Positions 23,389 to 32,556 of a stretch of DNA of 64,000 bases are shown here, piece after piece. Position 1 is the stretch's first letter, and each line of letters opens with the position of its first letter. The stretch covers positions 62,001-126,000 of the forward strand of contig WGNF01000005.1 in assembly GCA_016124615.1 (NCBI GenBank), given 5' to 3'. A model generated the notes under the pieces. The model was given only the letters and a program-made list of their open reading frames with translations. It was not told the origin of the DNA and did no database searches. The translations under genes were made by a program, and so were the position numbers. Source of the DNA: Paracoccaceae bacterium (GTDB lineage: Bacteria > Pseudomonadota > Alphaproteobacteria > Rhodobacterales > Rhodobacteraceae).

Positions 23389-25052
23389 CCGCGCCCCGCA
23401 CCGCCGCGCGCATCCTTGTCGACCAGCTTGTGCTGCAGGGGGTGGATCGCGTGTTCTGCGTGCCGGGCGAGAGCTTTCTTGCCGTGCTCGACGCCCTGCA
23501 CGACAGCCCGCAGATCGAGCTTGTCACCTGCCGCCACGAAGGCGGCGCGGCGATGATGGCCGAGGCCTATGGCAAGCTGACCGGGCGGCCGGGTGTGGTC
23601 TTCTGCTCGCGCGGGCCGGGGGCGTCGAATGCATCCTCGGGCCTGCATGTCGCCTGGCAGGACAGCACACCGATGGTGATGTTCATCGGCCAGAACCCGC
23701 GCGATGTGCTGACCCGCGAGGGGTTTCAGGAAATCGACTACCGCCGCATGTTCGGCACCCAGGCCAAGGCGGTCCTGCAGCTCGACGATGCGGCGCGCAC
23801 GGCGGAATACGTCACGCGGGCGTTCCAGCTTGCGCTATCCGGCCGCCCCGGCCCGGTGGTGATCCCGCTGCCCGAGGATGTGCTGAGCGACACCGCCACG
23901 GTTGCGGATGGCCGCCGCAGTGCCGCCCCGATCAGCGGCCCCGCACCGGCGGCCATCGCGGCGGTGCGCGCGGCGCTGGCCGAGGCAAGCCGACCCGTGG
24001 TGATGCTGGGTGGCCCCGGCTGGACGGCCGAGGCAGTCGCCGCCTTTCGCGGCTTCGCCGAGGCGAGCGATCTGCCGGTGGTGGCCTCGTTCCGGCGGCA
24101 AGACCTGCTCGACAACCTCAGCCCCAGCTACATTGGCGAAATCGGGCTGGGCGTGAACCCAAAGCTGGCCGAAACCGTCCAGACCGCCGACCTGCTGCTG
24201 GTGATCGGCGCGCGGCTGGGCGAGATTGGCACCAACGGCTACACGATCATGGAAACGCCCTGCCCGCGACAGCGGCTGATCCATGTCTACCCCGGCCCGG
24301 ACGAGATCGGCCATGTCTTCCAGCCCGCGATCGGGGTGGTCAGCAGCCCCGCCGCCTTCGCGCTCGCGCTTGCCGCCGATGGCCCGGTCGCGGGCGGCTG
24401 GGGCGCCCTGCGGGCCAAGGCGCGCGCCGACTTCGAAGCCTGGACCGCGCCACGGGTCAGCCCCGGCGCGATCCAGATGTGCGAGATCATGGGCTGGCTT
24501 GACGCCAACCTGCCCGAGGACACGATCTACACCAACGGCGCGGGCAACTTCACCGTCTGGCTGCACCGGTTCCACCGCTACCGCCGGTTCGGCACCCAGG
24601 TGGCGCCGATCTGTGGCTCGATGGGCTACGGCATCCCAGCGGCGCTGGCGGCAAAGTTCGCGCGGCCCGCAGCCACCGTCATCTGCATCGCCGGGGATGG
24701 CGACTTCCAGATGACCTGCACCGAACTGGCCACCGCCACCGCGCACCGGCTGAAGATTCGCGTGCTGATCCTGAACAACGGGATGCTGGGCACGATCCGC
24801 ATGCATCAGGAACGGCACTACCCCGGCCGCGTCTCGGGCACGGACCTTGCCGCCGGCAATCCGGACTTCACCGCCTTCGCAAGCGCCTATGGGGCCTATG
24901 CCGAGCGGGTCGAGCGAACCGAGGATTTCGCCGCCGCCTTCGCCCGCGCAGACGCCCATGACGGGCCAGCCGTGCTGGAGATCATGATCGACCCCGAGGC
25001 GCTGACCCCCGCCGCCACGCTCAGCCAGATCCGCGCGGCCGCCCTGAAATGA
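23385..25052 (+). CDS. Thiamine-diphosphate enzyme, acetolactate synthase/decarboxylase superfamily
   Basis: This 555-residue protein has three domains. The PYR domain carries GVDRVFCVPGESFLAVLDAL and the catalytic Glu in CRHEGGAAMMAEAYGK (~51). The central domain contains VVMLGGPGWTAEAV. The PP domain has the ThDP motif GDGDFQMTCTELATAT followed by LILNNGMLG (~443-472). The family makes acetolactate or decarboxylates 2-oxo acids. Coupling to ligJ suggests a 2-oxo acid from the ring-cleavage route (pyruvate, oxaloacetate or oxaloadipate type) rather than branched-chain amino acid synthesis. No regulatory subunit (ilvH) is nearby. Confidence 0.8.
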   Translation: MTAPRTAARILVDQLVLQGVDRVFCVPGESFLAVLDALHDSPQIELVTCRHEGGAAMMAEAYGKLTGRPGVVFCSRGPGASNASSGLHVAWQDSTPMVMFIGQNPRDVLTREGFQEIDYRRMFGTQAKAVLQLDDAARTAEYVTRAFQLALSGRPGPVVIPLPEDVLSDTATVADGRRSAAPISGPAPAAIAAVRAALAEASRPVVMLGGPGWTAEAVAAFRGFAEASDLPVVASFRRQDLLDNLSPSYIGEIGLGVNPKLAETVQTADLLLVIGARLGEIGTNGYTIMETPCPRQRLIHVYPGPDEIGHVFQPAIGVVSSPAAFALALAADGPVAGGWGALRAKARADFEAWTAPRVSPGAIQMCEIMGWLDANLPEDTIYTNGAGNFTVWLHRFHRYRRFGTQVAPICGSMGYGIPAALAAKFARPAATVICIAGDGDFQMTCTELATATAHRLKIRVLILNNGMLGTIRMHQERHYPGRVSGTDLAAGNPDFTAFASAYGAYAERVERTEDFAAAFARADAHDGPAVLEIMIDPEALTPAATLSQIRAAALK

Positions 25053-25362
25053 ACCGGGCGCCGCCGTCCACCACGATCCATCCGCTTGCGGCCAGCCGGG
25101 CACATCGAAATTCGCGCCGCGACCATCGGATTTCGGGCGCACCATATTTTCGGCGCCGATGTCCGCGCATAAGCTTTTGAGGAAACAGTGAAACGCACAT
25201 GAAATAAGTCGCACCAGAAGCGTGTTTCGGGCGCGTCGGGGAAGCCTTGCGATGCACACGGGGAAGGCCCGTGCGCAAGCCCCCTTGCCGCAGGAACCGC
25301 GCAGCCCGCCCCGTCGCGTTCATTCAGAGTCGCTTCGGTACCCGTCTTCAGGATCAGCCGCC
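25053..25362. other. Intergenic region before the third amidohydrolase
   Basis: This 310-bp gap has no convincing gene. The minus strand near 25115-25060 encodes SGWIVVDGGARF in one frame, which resembles an SDR C-terminus, but there is no Rossmann domain around it. No clear copy of the cluster operator was found; the ribosome site for 25363 is also weak. Confidence 0.5.
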
Positions 25363-26244
25363 ATGACGCAGAAAATCATCGACATCCACCCTCACATCAT
25401 CTCGCCCGACACCGTGCGATATCCCTACAACCCGCTTGGCGGCATCCGCTCTGACTGGTCGGCAGAGCGTCCGTTCACCTTCGAGCAATATATCGACGAG
25501 ATGGAGGTCGCCGGCGTCGCGAAGGCGGCGATGGTGCATTCGTCGACCACCTACGGCTATGACAACGCCTATGTCGCCGACAGCGTCTGCCGCGATCCGG
25601 CCCGCTTCGTCGGGGTCTATTCCGTAGACATCGCCGCCCCCGATGCGGTCGCCACCATCGAACACTGGCGCAGCCGCGGCATGGCCGGGCTGCGCCTGTT
25701 CGGCGCGGGCTCGACACTGCAAACCGACGGGCGCTGGATGATCGCCCCGAAGACCTTTCCCGTCTGGGAGCATATGGCCGCGATCAACATGACCGTCGCG
25801 ATCCAGACCACGTCCGTCGGCCTGCCCGTGGTAGAAGAGATCCTCGAACGCTTCCCGGAGGTGAACACCCTCCTCGACCATCTCGGCCGCCCCGACCTCA
25901 GCGACGGCGCGCCCTACACCAAAGCCGCCCCGCTGTGGAAGCTCGCGCGGTTCGAGAACCTCTACCTCAAGGTCACGCCACGCACCTTCGACCTGGCCGA
26001 GAAAGCCCCGGCGACCCCGGACAGCTTTTTCCCGAAGCTTGTCGCCGAATACGGCGCCGACCGGCTTGCCTGGGGTTCGAACTTCCCGGCCAACAACGGC
26101 TCGCTGAAGGATCTTGTCGACCAGGGGCACCGCTGCTTCGCCGCCCTTCGCGAGACCGACCGCGCCGCGATCTGGTCCGGCACGGCCGAGAAGCTCTACC
26201 CGCAACTGGTGGATGCCACCCGAACCGAGGCGCTTTCCGCCTGA
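25363..26244 (+). CDS. Amidohydrolase-family enzyme, paralogue 3 of 3
   Basis: This 293-residue paralogue of 9404 and 14878 has DIHPHI at residues ~6-11, HSSTTYGYDNAYVADSV, LKVTPRTFDLAEKAP and WGSNFPANNG with the same Asp-to-Asn change. It stands alone as the last unit of the cluster, between the ThDP gene and a decayed region. Its closer likeness to paralogue 2 (TTYG-DNAYVAD, TFDLA) suggests a later duplication of that copy. Confidence 0.75.
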   Translation: MTQKIIDIHPHIISPDTVRYPYNPLGGIRSDWSAERPFTFEQYIDEMEVAGVAKAAMVHSSTTYGYDNAYVADSVCRDPARFVGVYSVDIAAPDAVATIEHWRSRGMAGLRLFGAGSTLQTDGRWMIAPKTFPVWEHMAAINMTVAIQTTSVGLPVVEEILERFPEVNTLLDHLGRPDLSDGAPYTKAAPLWKLARFENLYLKVTPRTFDLAEKAPATPDSFFPKLVAEYGADRLAWGSNFPANNGSLKDLVDQGHRCFAALRETDRAAIWSGTAEKLYPQLVDATRTEALSA

Positions 26245-26356
26245 CCCTGCCCGTTCGCGCCGATGTCTGGCGCGGGCTGGAGAGCGCATCGTCGGGCGGG
26301 GGCCGGGTGAGGCCAATGGCGTCGTGCGGCGAGAGTGCATCACCGCGAACGCCGCA

Positions 26357-26743
26357 TCACTCCGGCGCGCGCGCAGAATCCGGTCGCGGGCCAGCCGGGG
26401 AACCCACATGGAGCCGCCGCGTTTCCGGCGTCCATCGAACATGCCAGCGCCCCAAGGCTCCTTCTTTGTTCTTCATAATTTCCCACTGCATCAAAGTCGA
26501 ACCTGCGCTCTCTGGATCGAACACCGGCGTGGCGCGCCAACGGGTCTCGGCGGCGTTGCTGCCCATGTCTTCGGGAATGATGCAAAGCCCGGTCGTGTTG
26601 CCGGCCTTGGCCGCCAGCTGCAACCGCCGCCCTTCGCGCAGATCGAGCGGGCGGCTGATCTCGATCACCAGAAAGGCGAGCGCACCATCCTTGAGCGCCT
26701 CCTCCGCCACGGCAAGGCTGTCGGTCTGCGAACTGCCCCGGGT
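26357..26743 (-). pseudogene. imuA: Truncated imuA remnant (C-terminal part)
   Basis: A 129-codon minus-strand frame reads SSQTDSLAVAEEALKDGALA, then ISRPLDLREGRRLQLAAKAG, TTGLCIIPEDMGSNAAETRW, and finally STLMQWEIMKNKEGALGRWH. This is the C-terminal half of ImuA, the RecA-like accessory factor of the imuA-imuB-dnaE2 mutagenic translesion cassette. The frame is closed upstream by TAA at 26746-26744, no N-terminal half or start follows, and imuB/dnaE2 are absent downstream. It marks an old break or insertion boundary. Confidence 0.75.
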
Positions 26744-26746
26744 TTA

Positions 26747-27412
26747 CCGGAGAGTAAAACCCTCAACGGAGAGCCGGGGGCATCCTCCTCGGTCGAAGCC
26801 TCGCCTGGACCATCGTGGTCGGGCCGGTGGGCGGCGGGATCTGGGTCGGCACCGCCGTGACCCGGCTCGACCAGACCACGCAGGAGTTGCGTGCCACGCC
26901 GGCCGCAATGGAGCGGGCCTCCTGCGCGACGAACTCGGGTGTTGGCTGCGCCGGATCGAAGCCGATCCGGCTCTCGGGGGCCAGCGTCGATACCCTCGCC
27001 GCCAAGGATCCCGAGGCGCTCAAGGCGATGATCGGGCATCAGGAGTTCGGGCGGGCAATGGGGTGCTGGCGGTGAGGCGGGGCCAGCGCTGTCAGGGAAA
27101 CGGTGAATCGCAACACGGCCAACTCAGACAAGGTGGCGCCGTCGCGAAGGGCGGAGAGCGGCCCCGTGCAGGCGCGGCAGAGCATCCGCGGCATATCGTG
27201 CTGGCCGCCGCTTGTGCGACCTTTGGCATCGGCTCCGGCGGGTTCGCGGGGAAGGCGCAGGAGAGATCGCCCGCCGCCTTTTGCACGAATTGCATCTTCA
27301 GGCGGTCGGCAGGCGGCGTTGAACCGTAGCGAGCGCTCAAATGCCTCGCATGAGACGCCTTCTCCTGAATTGCATTGCTGGTCGCAATGTCGACCCGCAG
27401 CGCCGACGTGAC
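26747..27412. other. Decayed or unassigned DNA
   Basis: About 670 bases lie between the imuA remnant and the GlxA-like regulator. The plus-strand frame ending at 27075 contains SLAWTIVVGPVGGGIWVGTA, which looks like one membrane segment, but it has no start signal or family match that I recognise. No other gene is supported. Confidence 0.45.
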
Positions 27413-28483
27413 CTACTCGCCCCATGCGTCTGTGCCGGAACTTGTCGCCGCCGTGCCGAGTGCCGCTCCAAAATGCGAGAAGTGGTAGGGTGTCACGCCG
27501 AACTTCTTCCTGAAGCACTTCGCAAAATGCGAGCTGGATAGGTAACCGCAGGCGACGGCCACATCGAGGACCGTCATGTTGGTCTCTGACAGAAGCGCGC
27601 GACCATGCTGCAGCCGCAGGTCGTTCAGGTATTGCCGGGGCGACGTATCGAGGTGGTCGGCGAACAGGCGTTCCAGCTGGCGGCGGGTGATGCCGGCGTG
27701 TGCCGCACATTCCGCTGTGTCGATCCCGTCCTCCAGGTGCTTCTCCATGTAGGCGACGGCCTTCAGGACGCGCTCGCTGCGGGTTCCGAGGCGCGCGGCA
27801 AGCGAGATCATCTGGTCTTCCCCGCCGAGCCGACGCCGGTTCATCAGGCACATGTTCATGACTTCCTGGCCAAGCCTCGCGCCGTAGCGCTGCTCGATCA
27901 GGGTCAGCATCAGATCGGCCGAGGCAACGCCACCGGCGCAGGTCTGAATCCGGCCGTCGACGCAGAAGACACGGCGGACCGGGTCGAGTTCGGGGAAGAC
28001 CTCGCGGAACCCGGCGATGTTTTCCCAGTGCAGGGTGAACCGCCGCCCCTTCAGAATCCCGGCGCGGGCCAGCGCATAGGCGCCGGTGCAAAGCCCGCCG
28101 ACGATGCGGCCGCGCCGCCACTGGGTGCGCACGCTGTCGGCGAGGCCGGGCCAAAGCCCGTTTTCGGGCTCGACACCGCCGCAGACCAGAAGGTAGTCGG
28201 TTTCGAGATCCCGGGTCAGGCTGCCATCGGGCACTACCGGCAGGCCGCAGGAACTGGTGACAGGGGCGCCGTCGGCCGAAAGAACGGACCAGCGGAACAG
28301 CTCTTGCCCGGCCAGTTGGTTGGCCACCCGCAGCGGCTCGATCGCCGAGGTGAAGGCCAGCAGCGTGAACCGGGGCATCAGCACAAAGCTGACTGTGACG
28401 GGCGCCGCGACGGGGGGCACCGGAACGTGCGCGACGCCGCGCGCCACGAACTTCCTGTCACCTTCTCCCGTCAGCTTCTGCAT
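27413..28483 (-). CDS. GlxA/CdhR-type AraC-family regulator
   Basis: This 356-residue regulator has an N-terminal DJ-1/glutamine-amidotransferase-like domain (~30-200; LLVCGGVEP, GLCTGAYALARAG with the nucleophile-elbow Cys) and a C-terminal AraC HTH pair (~245-340; CGYLSSSHFAKCFRKKFGVT). Members such as GbdR and CdhR respond to betaines or carnitine derivatives. It is the last gene downstream of the betaine-type importer, which supports an amine or betaine signal. ATG 28483 follows AGAGGG. Confidence 0.85.
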   Translation of the reverse strand: MQKLTGEGDRKFVARGVAHVPVPPVAAPVTVSFVLMPRFTLLAFTSAIEPLRVANQLAGQELFRWSVLSADGAPVTSSCGLPVVPDGSLTRDLETDYLLVCGGVEPENGLWPGLADSVRTQWRRGRIVGGLCTGAYALARAGILKGRRFTLHWENIAGFREVFPELDPVRRVFCVDGRIQTCAGGVASADLMLTLIEQRYGARLGQEVMNMCLMNRRRLGGEDQMISLAARLGTRSERVLKAVAYMEKHLEDGIDTAECAAHAGITRRQLERLFADHLDTSPRQYLNDLRLQHGRALLSETNMTVLDVAVACGYLSSSHFAKCFRKKFGVTPYHFSHFGAALGTAATSSGTDAWGE

Positions 28484-28585
28484 GATGCCCTCTGTCTGCG
28501 CCCCGACGGCCGCCCCGCTGTTCCGGCTCAATAGCAGGAGCGACCCGCCGCCGTCACCGGGCTCGTCGCGCCGTCCGCGCATCGG

Positions 28586-29434
28586 TCAGCGGGGCCTGCG
28601 CCGTCCGCGCTGGAGTGCGCCGCGCGTGAGCCTGTCGAGCAGGACGGCGACGGAGACGATGGCGAGGCCGGCGCGGAGGCCGAGGCCCATCTCCATGCGG
28701 GAGAGGCCTCGCGTGACTTCTCCACCCAGGCCGCCGGAGCCGACGAGGCCGGCGAGCACAACCATCGCGAGCGAGAGCAGGATACATTGGTTCAACCCGA
28801 CAAGCAGTGTGGGCTTGGCGGCCGGCAGCTCGATCTTAAGCAGGATGTCGCGCGGCGGGGCACCGATCGCCTGGCCGAGTTCGAGCAGATCCTTCGGAAC
28901 CTGCTTGAAGGCCAGCGTGGTCAGCCGCAGCATCGGCGGGATGCCGTAGACGACGGTGGCGATCAGTGCAGGCACCCGGCCGAGGCTGAAGATCATCACA
29001 ACCGGGATCAGGTAGACCCAGGGCGGCACCGTCTGCATGATGTCGAGGATCGGGCGCAGCACCGCCTCGACCGACTTGCGGCGGGAGGCGAGGACGCCGA
29101 GCGGGAAGGCGATGGCGACGGCCAGCGCGACCGCGACAGTGACGAGCGCAATGGTTTCCATCGACTCTTTCCAGAGTCCCATAATGAGGCAGAAGCCGAG
29201 TGACAGCGCGGCGAGGATCGCCAGTCGAAGCCCCATCGAGAGCAAGGTGGCGGCCGCGACAAGCGCGATGAGGGCCAGCGCGGGCGGCCACAGAAGCGCC
29301 CCCTGAATCACGTTCAGGACAGCCTCGCAGACTGCGCTGATCGCGGCGAAAAGCGGGTGAGCGTTGGCGTTCAGCCAGTCGACAAAGGGGGCAAGGACGG
29401 CACCGGGCGAGAAGCGAAGCGCGGCGAAGCTCAT
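28586..29434 (-). CDS. ProW-type ABC permease, second copy
   Basis: This 282-residue inner-membrane permease of the glycine-betaine/proline (OpuAB/ProW) class has about seven hydrophobic segments, including ALALIALVAAATLLSMGLRL. The ATPase-contact loop reads LELGQAIGAPPRDILLKIEL. Its start overlaps the stop of the upstream permease (29431-29434). Having two permease genes fits a heteromeric channel. Confidence 0.85.
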   Translation of the reverse strand: MSFAALRFSPGAVLAPFVDWLNANAHPLFAAISAVCEAVLNVIQGALLWPPALALIALVAAATLLSMGLRLAILAALSLGFCLIMGLWKESMETIALVTVAVALAVAIAFPLGVLASRRKSVEAVLRPILDIMQTVPPWVYLIPVVMIFSLGRVPALIATVVYGIPPMLRLTTLAFKQVPKDLLELGQAIGAPPRDILLKIELPAAKPTLLVGLNQCILLSLAMVVLAGLVGSGGLGGEVTRGLSRMEMGLGLRAGLAIVSVAVLLDRLTRGALQRGRRRPR

Positions 29435-30285
29435 GGATTATCCTCCCGCCGGGCGCGCGAAGCGCTCTGGGTCAGCCGATCGAGCACCATGGTAAGCACA
29501 ACGATGGCGATGGCCGCGTCGATCGACTTGGCGATATCGAGCGTGCGGATCGAATCGTAGATGGTCGCCCCCAGCCCGCCAGAGCCGACGATACCGGCGA
29601 TTACCACCATGCCAAAGGCCATCATCAGGCTTTGGTTGATACCGGCCATGATGCTCGGCACCGCGAAGGGCAGCCGGACCTTGAAGAACATCTGCAAGGG
29701 TGTAATCCCGCAGGCATGGCCAAGCTCGATATATTCCGGCGGGGTCATGCGAATGCCAAGCGCGGTCAGCCGGATCGCTGGCGGCATCGCCACGATCACC
29801 GTTGCCGCCAGCGCAGTGGCCGGGCCGTAGCCCAGCAGCGCGATGGCTGGCAGCAGGTAGATATAGGGCGGCAGGGTCTGCACGAGGTCGAGCGCCGGGC
29901 CGATCGCGGCGTCTAGCCTTGGCAGGTAGCCCGCCACAACCCCTGTCGGCAGCGCCACGAGCAGCGCGAGGATCGTGGCCGAGATCACCAGCGCCAGCGT
30001 GCTCATGGTCTCCGGCCAGAGGCCCATGACGGCGCAGAAGAGGAGTGCGGCGGCCGCGAGCAGGGCGAAGCGCACGCCGATCAGCCGCCAGCCGAGCAGC
30101 GCGACGAGCAGCGCCAGAACATAGTCCGGCGGCTGGCTGAGCCCCCAAAGCAGCGCGCCGTAGAACCCCTCCAGCACGGCGCTGATCAGATCGAACAGCG
30201 CGCCGCCATGGTCGCTGATCCAGCCAAGCGCGGAATCCGTTGCGGTATCGAAGGTGGTGACGATGATGGAACTGTCCATGCTCAC
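29431..30285 (-). CDS. ProW-type ABC permease, first copy
   Basis: This 284-residue paralogue of the next gene has the EAA-type loop YIELGHACGITPLQMFFKVR followed by LPFAVPSIMAGINQSLMMAF. It is coupled at both ends by ATGA overlaps: to the ATPase upstream and to the second permease downstream. The N-terminal ~30 residues are periplasm-directed and polar, as in ProW proteins. Confidence 0.85.
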   Translation of the reverse strand: MSMDSSIIVTTFDTATDSALGWISDHGGALFDLISAVLEGFYGALLWGLSQPPDYVLALLVALLGWRLIGVRFALLAAAALLFCAVMGLWPETMSTLALVISATILALLVALPTGVVAGYLPRLDAAIGPALDLVQTLPPYIYLLPAIALLGYGPATALAATVIVAMPPAIRLTALGIRMTPPEYIELGHACGITPLQMFFKVRLPFAVPSIMAGINQSLMMAFGMVVIAGIVGSGGLGATIYDSIRTLDIAKSIDAAIAIVVLTMVLDRLTQSASRARREDNP

Positions 30286-31382
30286 GCTCGCCTCGCAATG
30301 CCGGTGTCCGGCGCGACGGCGGGCGTGCCCTTGACGCCAAGCAGGAGATTGCGCGTGGTCACGACGCCCACCACCGACCCGTCGGCGACCACGGCAATCG
30401 CCCCGTCATCCGAATGCATGGTCAGGCCGATCAGGGCATCGATGTCGGCCTCTGGTCCGGTCGTGAGGAGACCGGCGATGTCGCGGCCCGGGAAGCTTTT
30501 CAGGAAATCCGCGACCGGCACCATGACCGAGTGCGCCTTGACCAGATGCAGGCGCGAGATGCCGGCAACGAAATCGGCCACATAGCCGTCGGCGGGGTCG
30601 AGCACGATCTCTTCGGCGGTGCCGACCTGAATGATCGCGCCGTCCTTCATGATTGCGATCCGGTCGCCGATGCGGATCGCCTCTTCCAGATCGTGGGTGA
30701 TGAAGACGGCCGACTTGCCAAGATCCTTGGTCAGCTGGCGGAACTCGTCCTGCAGCTGGCGCCGGATCAGCGGGTCGAGCGCACTGAACGGCTCGTCCAT
30801 CAAAATGATCTCAGGATCGGCGGCGATGGCGCGGGCAAGGCCCACACGTTGCTGCATGCCGCCGGAAAGCTCGGAAGGGTAACGCTGCATCCAGTCGCCA
30901 AGGCCGACCTTGCGGAGCGCCGCCTCGGCCGTCCGCAGCCGTTCCGGTTTCGGCAGGCCCTGCACCTCCAGCCCAAAGGCCGCGTTCTCCAGCACCGTGC
31001 GGTGCGGCAGAAGCGCGACGCTTTGGAACACCATGCCGATATGGCGCGCGCGCATCTGGCGCAACTCGGTCGCGCTGAGTGCGGCAAGGTCGCGGTCTTT
31101 CACCAGCACCCGGCCCGCGCTTGGCGCGATCAGCCGGTTCAGCATCCGGATCAGGGTCGATTTGCCGCTACCCGACAGGCCCATGATGCAGAAGATTTCG
31201 CCGCGCCGAACTTGCAGGTTGGCAGCCGCCACGCCCACGACACAGTCGAATTCCTGCAGCACCTGGGTCTTCGTCAGCCCGCGTTCAGCGACGGCCGCCA
31301 TGGCGGCGCCCGACCGGTCGCCGAAGATCTTCCAGAGTGACTGGCAGTCGATCAGCACCTCTGCGGTCTCGTTCTGCGCCAT
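30282..31382 (-). CDS. ProV-type ATPase with C-terminal CBS region
   Basis: This 366-residue ATPase has Walker A GLSGSGKST (~69-77), signature LSGGMQQRVG, Walker B IILMDEPFSALDPLI and switch His in FITHDLEEA. The last ~85 residues form a CBS-like regulatory module (DGAIAVVADGSVVGVVTTRN), as in ionic-strength-sensing OpuAA/ProV. ATG 31382 is preferred over 31391 because GGGGAG then has proper spacing. Confidence 0.88.
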   Translation of the reverse strand: MAQNETAEVLIDCQSLWKIFGDRSGAAMAAVAERGLTKTQVLQEFDCVVGVAAANLQVRRGEIFCIMGLSGSGKSTLIRMLNRLIAPSAGRVLVKDRDLAALSATELRQMRARHIGMVFQSVALLPHRTVLENAAFGLEVQGLPKPERLRTAEAALRKVGLGDWMQRYPSELSGGMQQRVGLARAIAADPEIILMDEPFSALDPLIRRQLQDEFRQLTKDLGKSAVFITHDLEEAIRIGDRIAIMKDGAIIQVGTAEEIVLDPADGYVADFVAGISRLHLVKAHSVMVPVADFLKSFPGRDIAGLLTTGPEADIDALIGLTMHSDDGAIAVVADGSVVGVVTTRNLLLGVKGTPAVAPDTGIARRA

Positions 31383-31466
31383 GCCCCACATCTCCCCTCA
31401 TGCGATCCCGGTAAACCGAGGGGCCGCCCGCATCGCACGGGCGGCCCACCCGGCCGCGTGGTCAGG

Positions 31467-32318
31467 TCACTCCGACTTGATGTTTTCCCAGCGCTTCATC
31501 AGGTCGGTATGGCTCGCGGTCCAGTCCGCGATGGCCTGGTCCATCGTCTTGCCGTCGGCGACCTCGGAGTTGATCGAGGTAATGTCGGCCAGCGGCACGA
31601 AGACGCTCGCGATCGCTTCACGGGCATGCGGGTGGCTTGCCGCGAAGCCCTTCTGGGCGATCCAGTAGTAGCTCTGCGACGGCGGGAAGACGCCTTTCGG
31701 ATCGGTCAGGAACTTCATGTCGAACTTCTGCATCATCCAGGACGGCTGCCAGACCGTGACGACGATCCAGTCCTTGCGCTCTTCGGCGGCCTTCAGCGCG
31801 GCCGTCATCGCCGCGGTGCTGCCCTCGACAAGGTTCAGCTTCAGATCATAGGTCTTCACCGCCGTGGCCGCGTCGCGCATCAGGCCCGAACCGGGTTCGA
31901 TCCCGATGATCTTGCCGCCGAACTTGTCGGCGTTGGCGTTCAGATCGTCGATCGAGTTGATCGGCACGTAACTCGGCACCGCAAACGCCTGAAAGAGGCC
32001 ATGCGAGACGGGCGAGAGCTTTTCGAGCTTGTTCTTGTTCTTGTCCCAGTAATCCTGGGCCACGTAGTCGGTCTGCGAGGCGAGCATCTGAATGTCGCCC
32101 TTGGCGAGCGCCGCATAGGCGATGCCCCATTCCGAGAACTGGGTCACCTTCACGGTATAGCCCTCGTCCTCCAGCACCTTCTTGGTGATGCCGGTGATCG
32201 GCGTCAGGTCTTCCCAGGACAGGGTGCCCATGGTGATCGTCTTGTCTTCCGCGGCGGCCGGATGGGCGAGGCCGGCGGCGATTGCCAGAGCGGCAAGGGT
32301 CTGCATCAGTTTGCGCAT
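31467..32318 (-). CDS. ProX/OpuAC-type binding protein
   Basis: This 283-residue periplasmic receptor has a Sec signal (MRKLMQTLAALAIAAGLAHP, then AAAED). Trp/Tyr-rich patches (TLSWEDL, VTVWQPSWMMQKF, SQSYYWIAQKG) are those that form the aromatic cage for quaternary ammonium ligands. It heads the importer operon, 84 bases before the ATPase, and is preceded by the palindromic operator at 32557-32575. The ligand is most likely a betaine or related cationic amine. Confidence 0.86.
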   Translation of the reverse strand: MRKLMQTLAALAIAAGLAHPAAAEDKTITMGTLSWEDLTPITGITKKVLEDEGYTVKVTQFSEWGIAYAALAKGDIQMLASQTDYVAQDYWDKNKNKLEKLSPVSHGLFQAFAVPSYVPINSIDDLNANADKFGGKIIGIEPGSGLMRDAATAVKTYDLKLNLVEGSTAAMTAALKAAEERKDWIVVTVWQPSWMMQKFDMKFLTDPKGVFPPSQSYYWIAQKGFAASHPHAREAIASVFVPLADITSINSEVADGKTMDQAIADWTASHTDLMKRWENIKSE

Positions 32319-32556
32319 GGATGATCCTCCGATTGCGTTGGGTCCGGTGTCGCCGTGCGCGCAAGCAGGCGAATGGCACCTTCGCGCCATTCGCCGACCG
32401 ACCGGCGATCTGGTGATTGGGGTGGTGTGGCCACCTTGCCCTTCGGATCGGTTCGAGACCGCTTTCGGCGATTGTGGTGCCGCCGTCTTCCCGTTCCTTC
32501 CCTCAGATATCAGTCGGACGGGCAGGCTCCTGCAAACGAGAATTTCGGCGGGGGTT

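Noticed and set aside
25050-25120. Minus-strand SGWIVVDGGARF resembling the C-terminus of a short-chain dehydrogenase
   Set aside because: Only about 12 residues match and no Rossmann or YxxxK region is nearby; too short to call a pseudogene.
26815-27075. Plus-strand frame with one possible membrane segment
   Set aside because: No ribosome site, no family match, and it lies in a decayed region.
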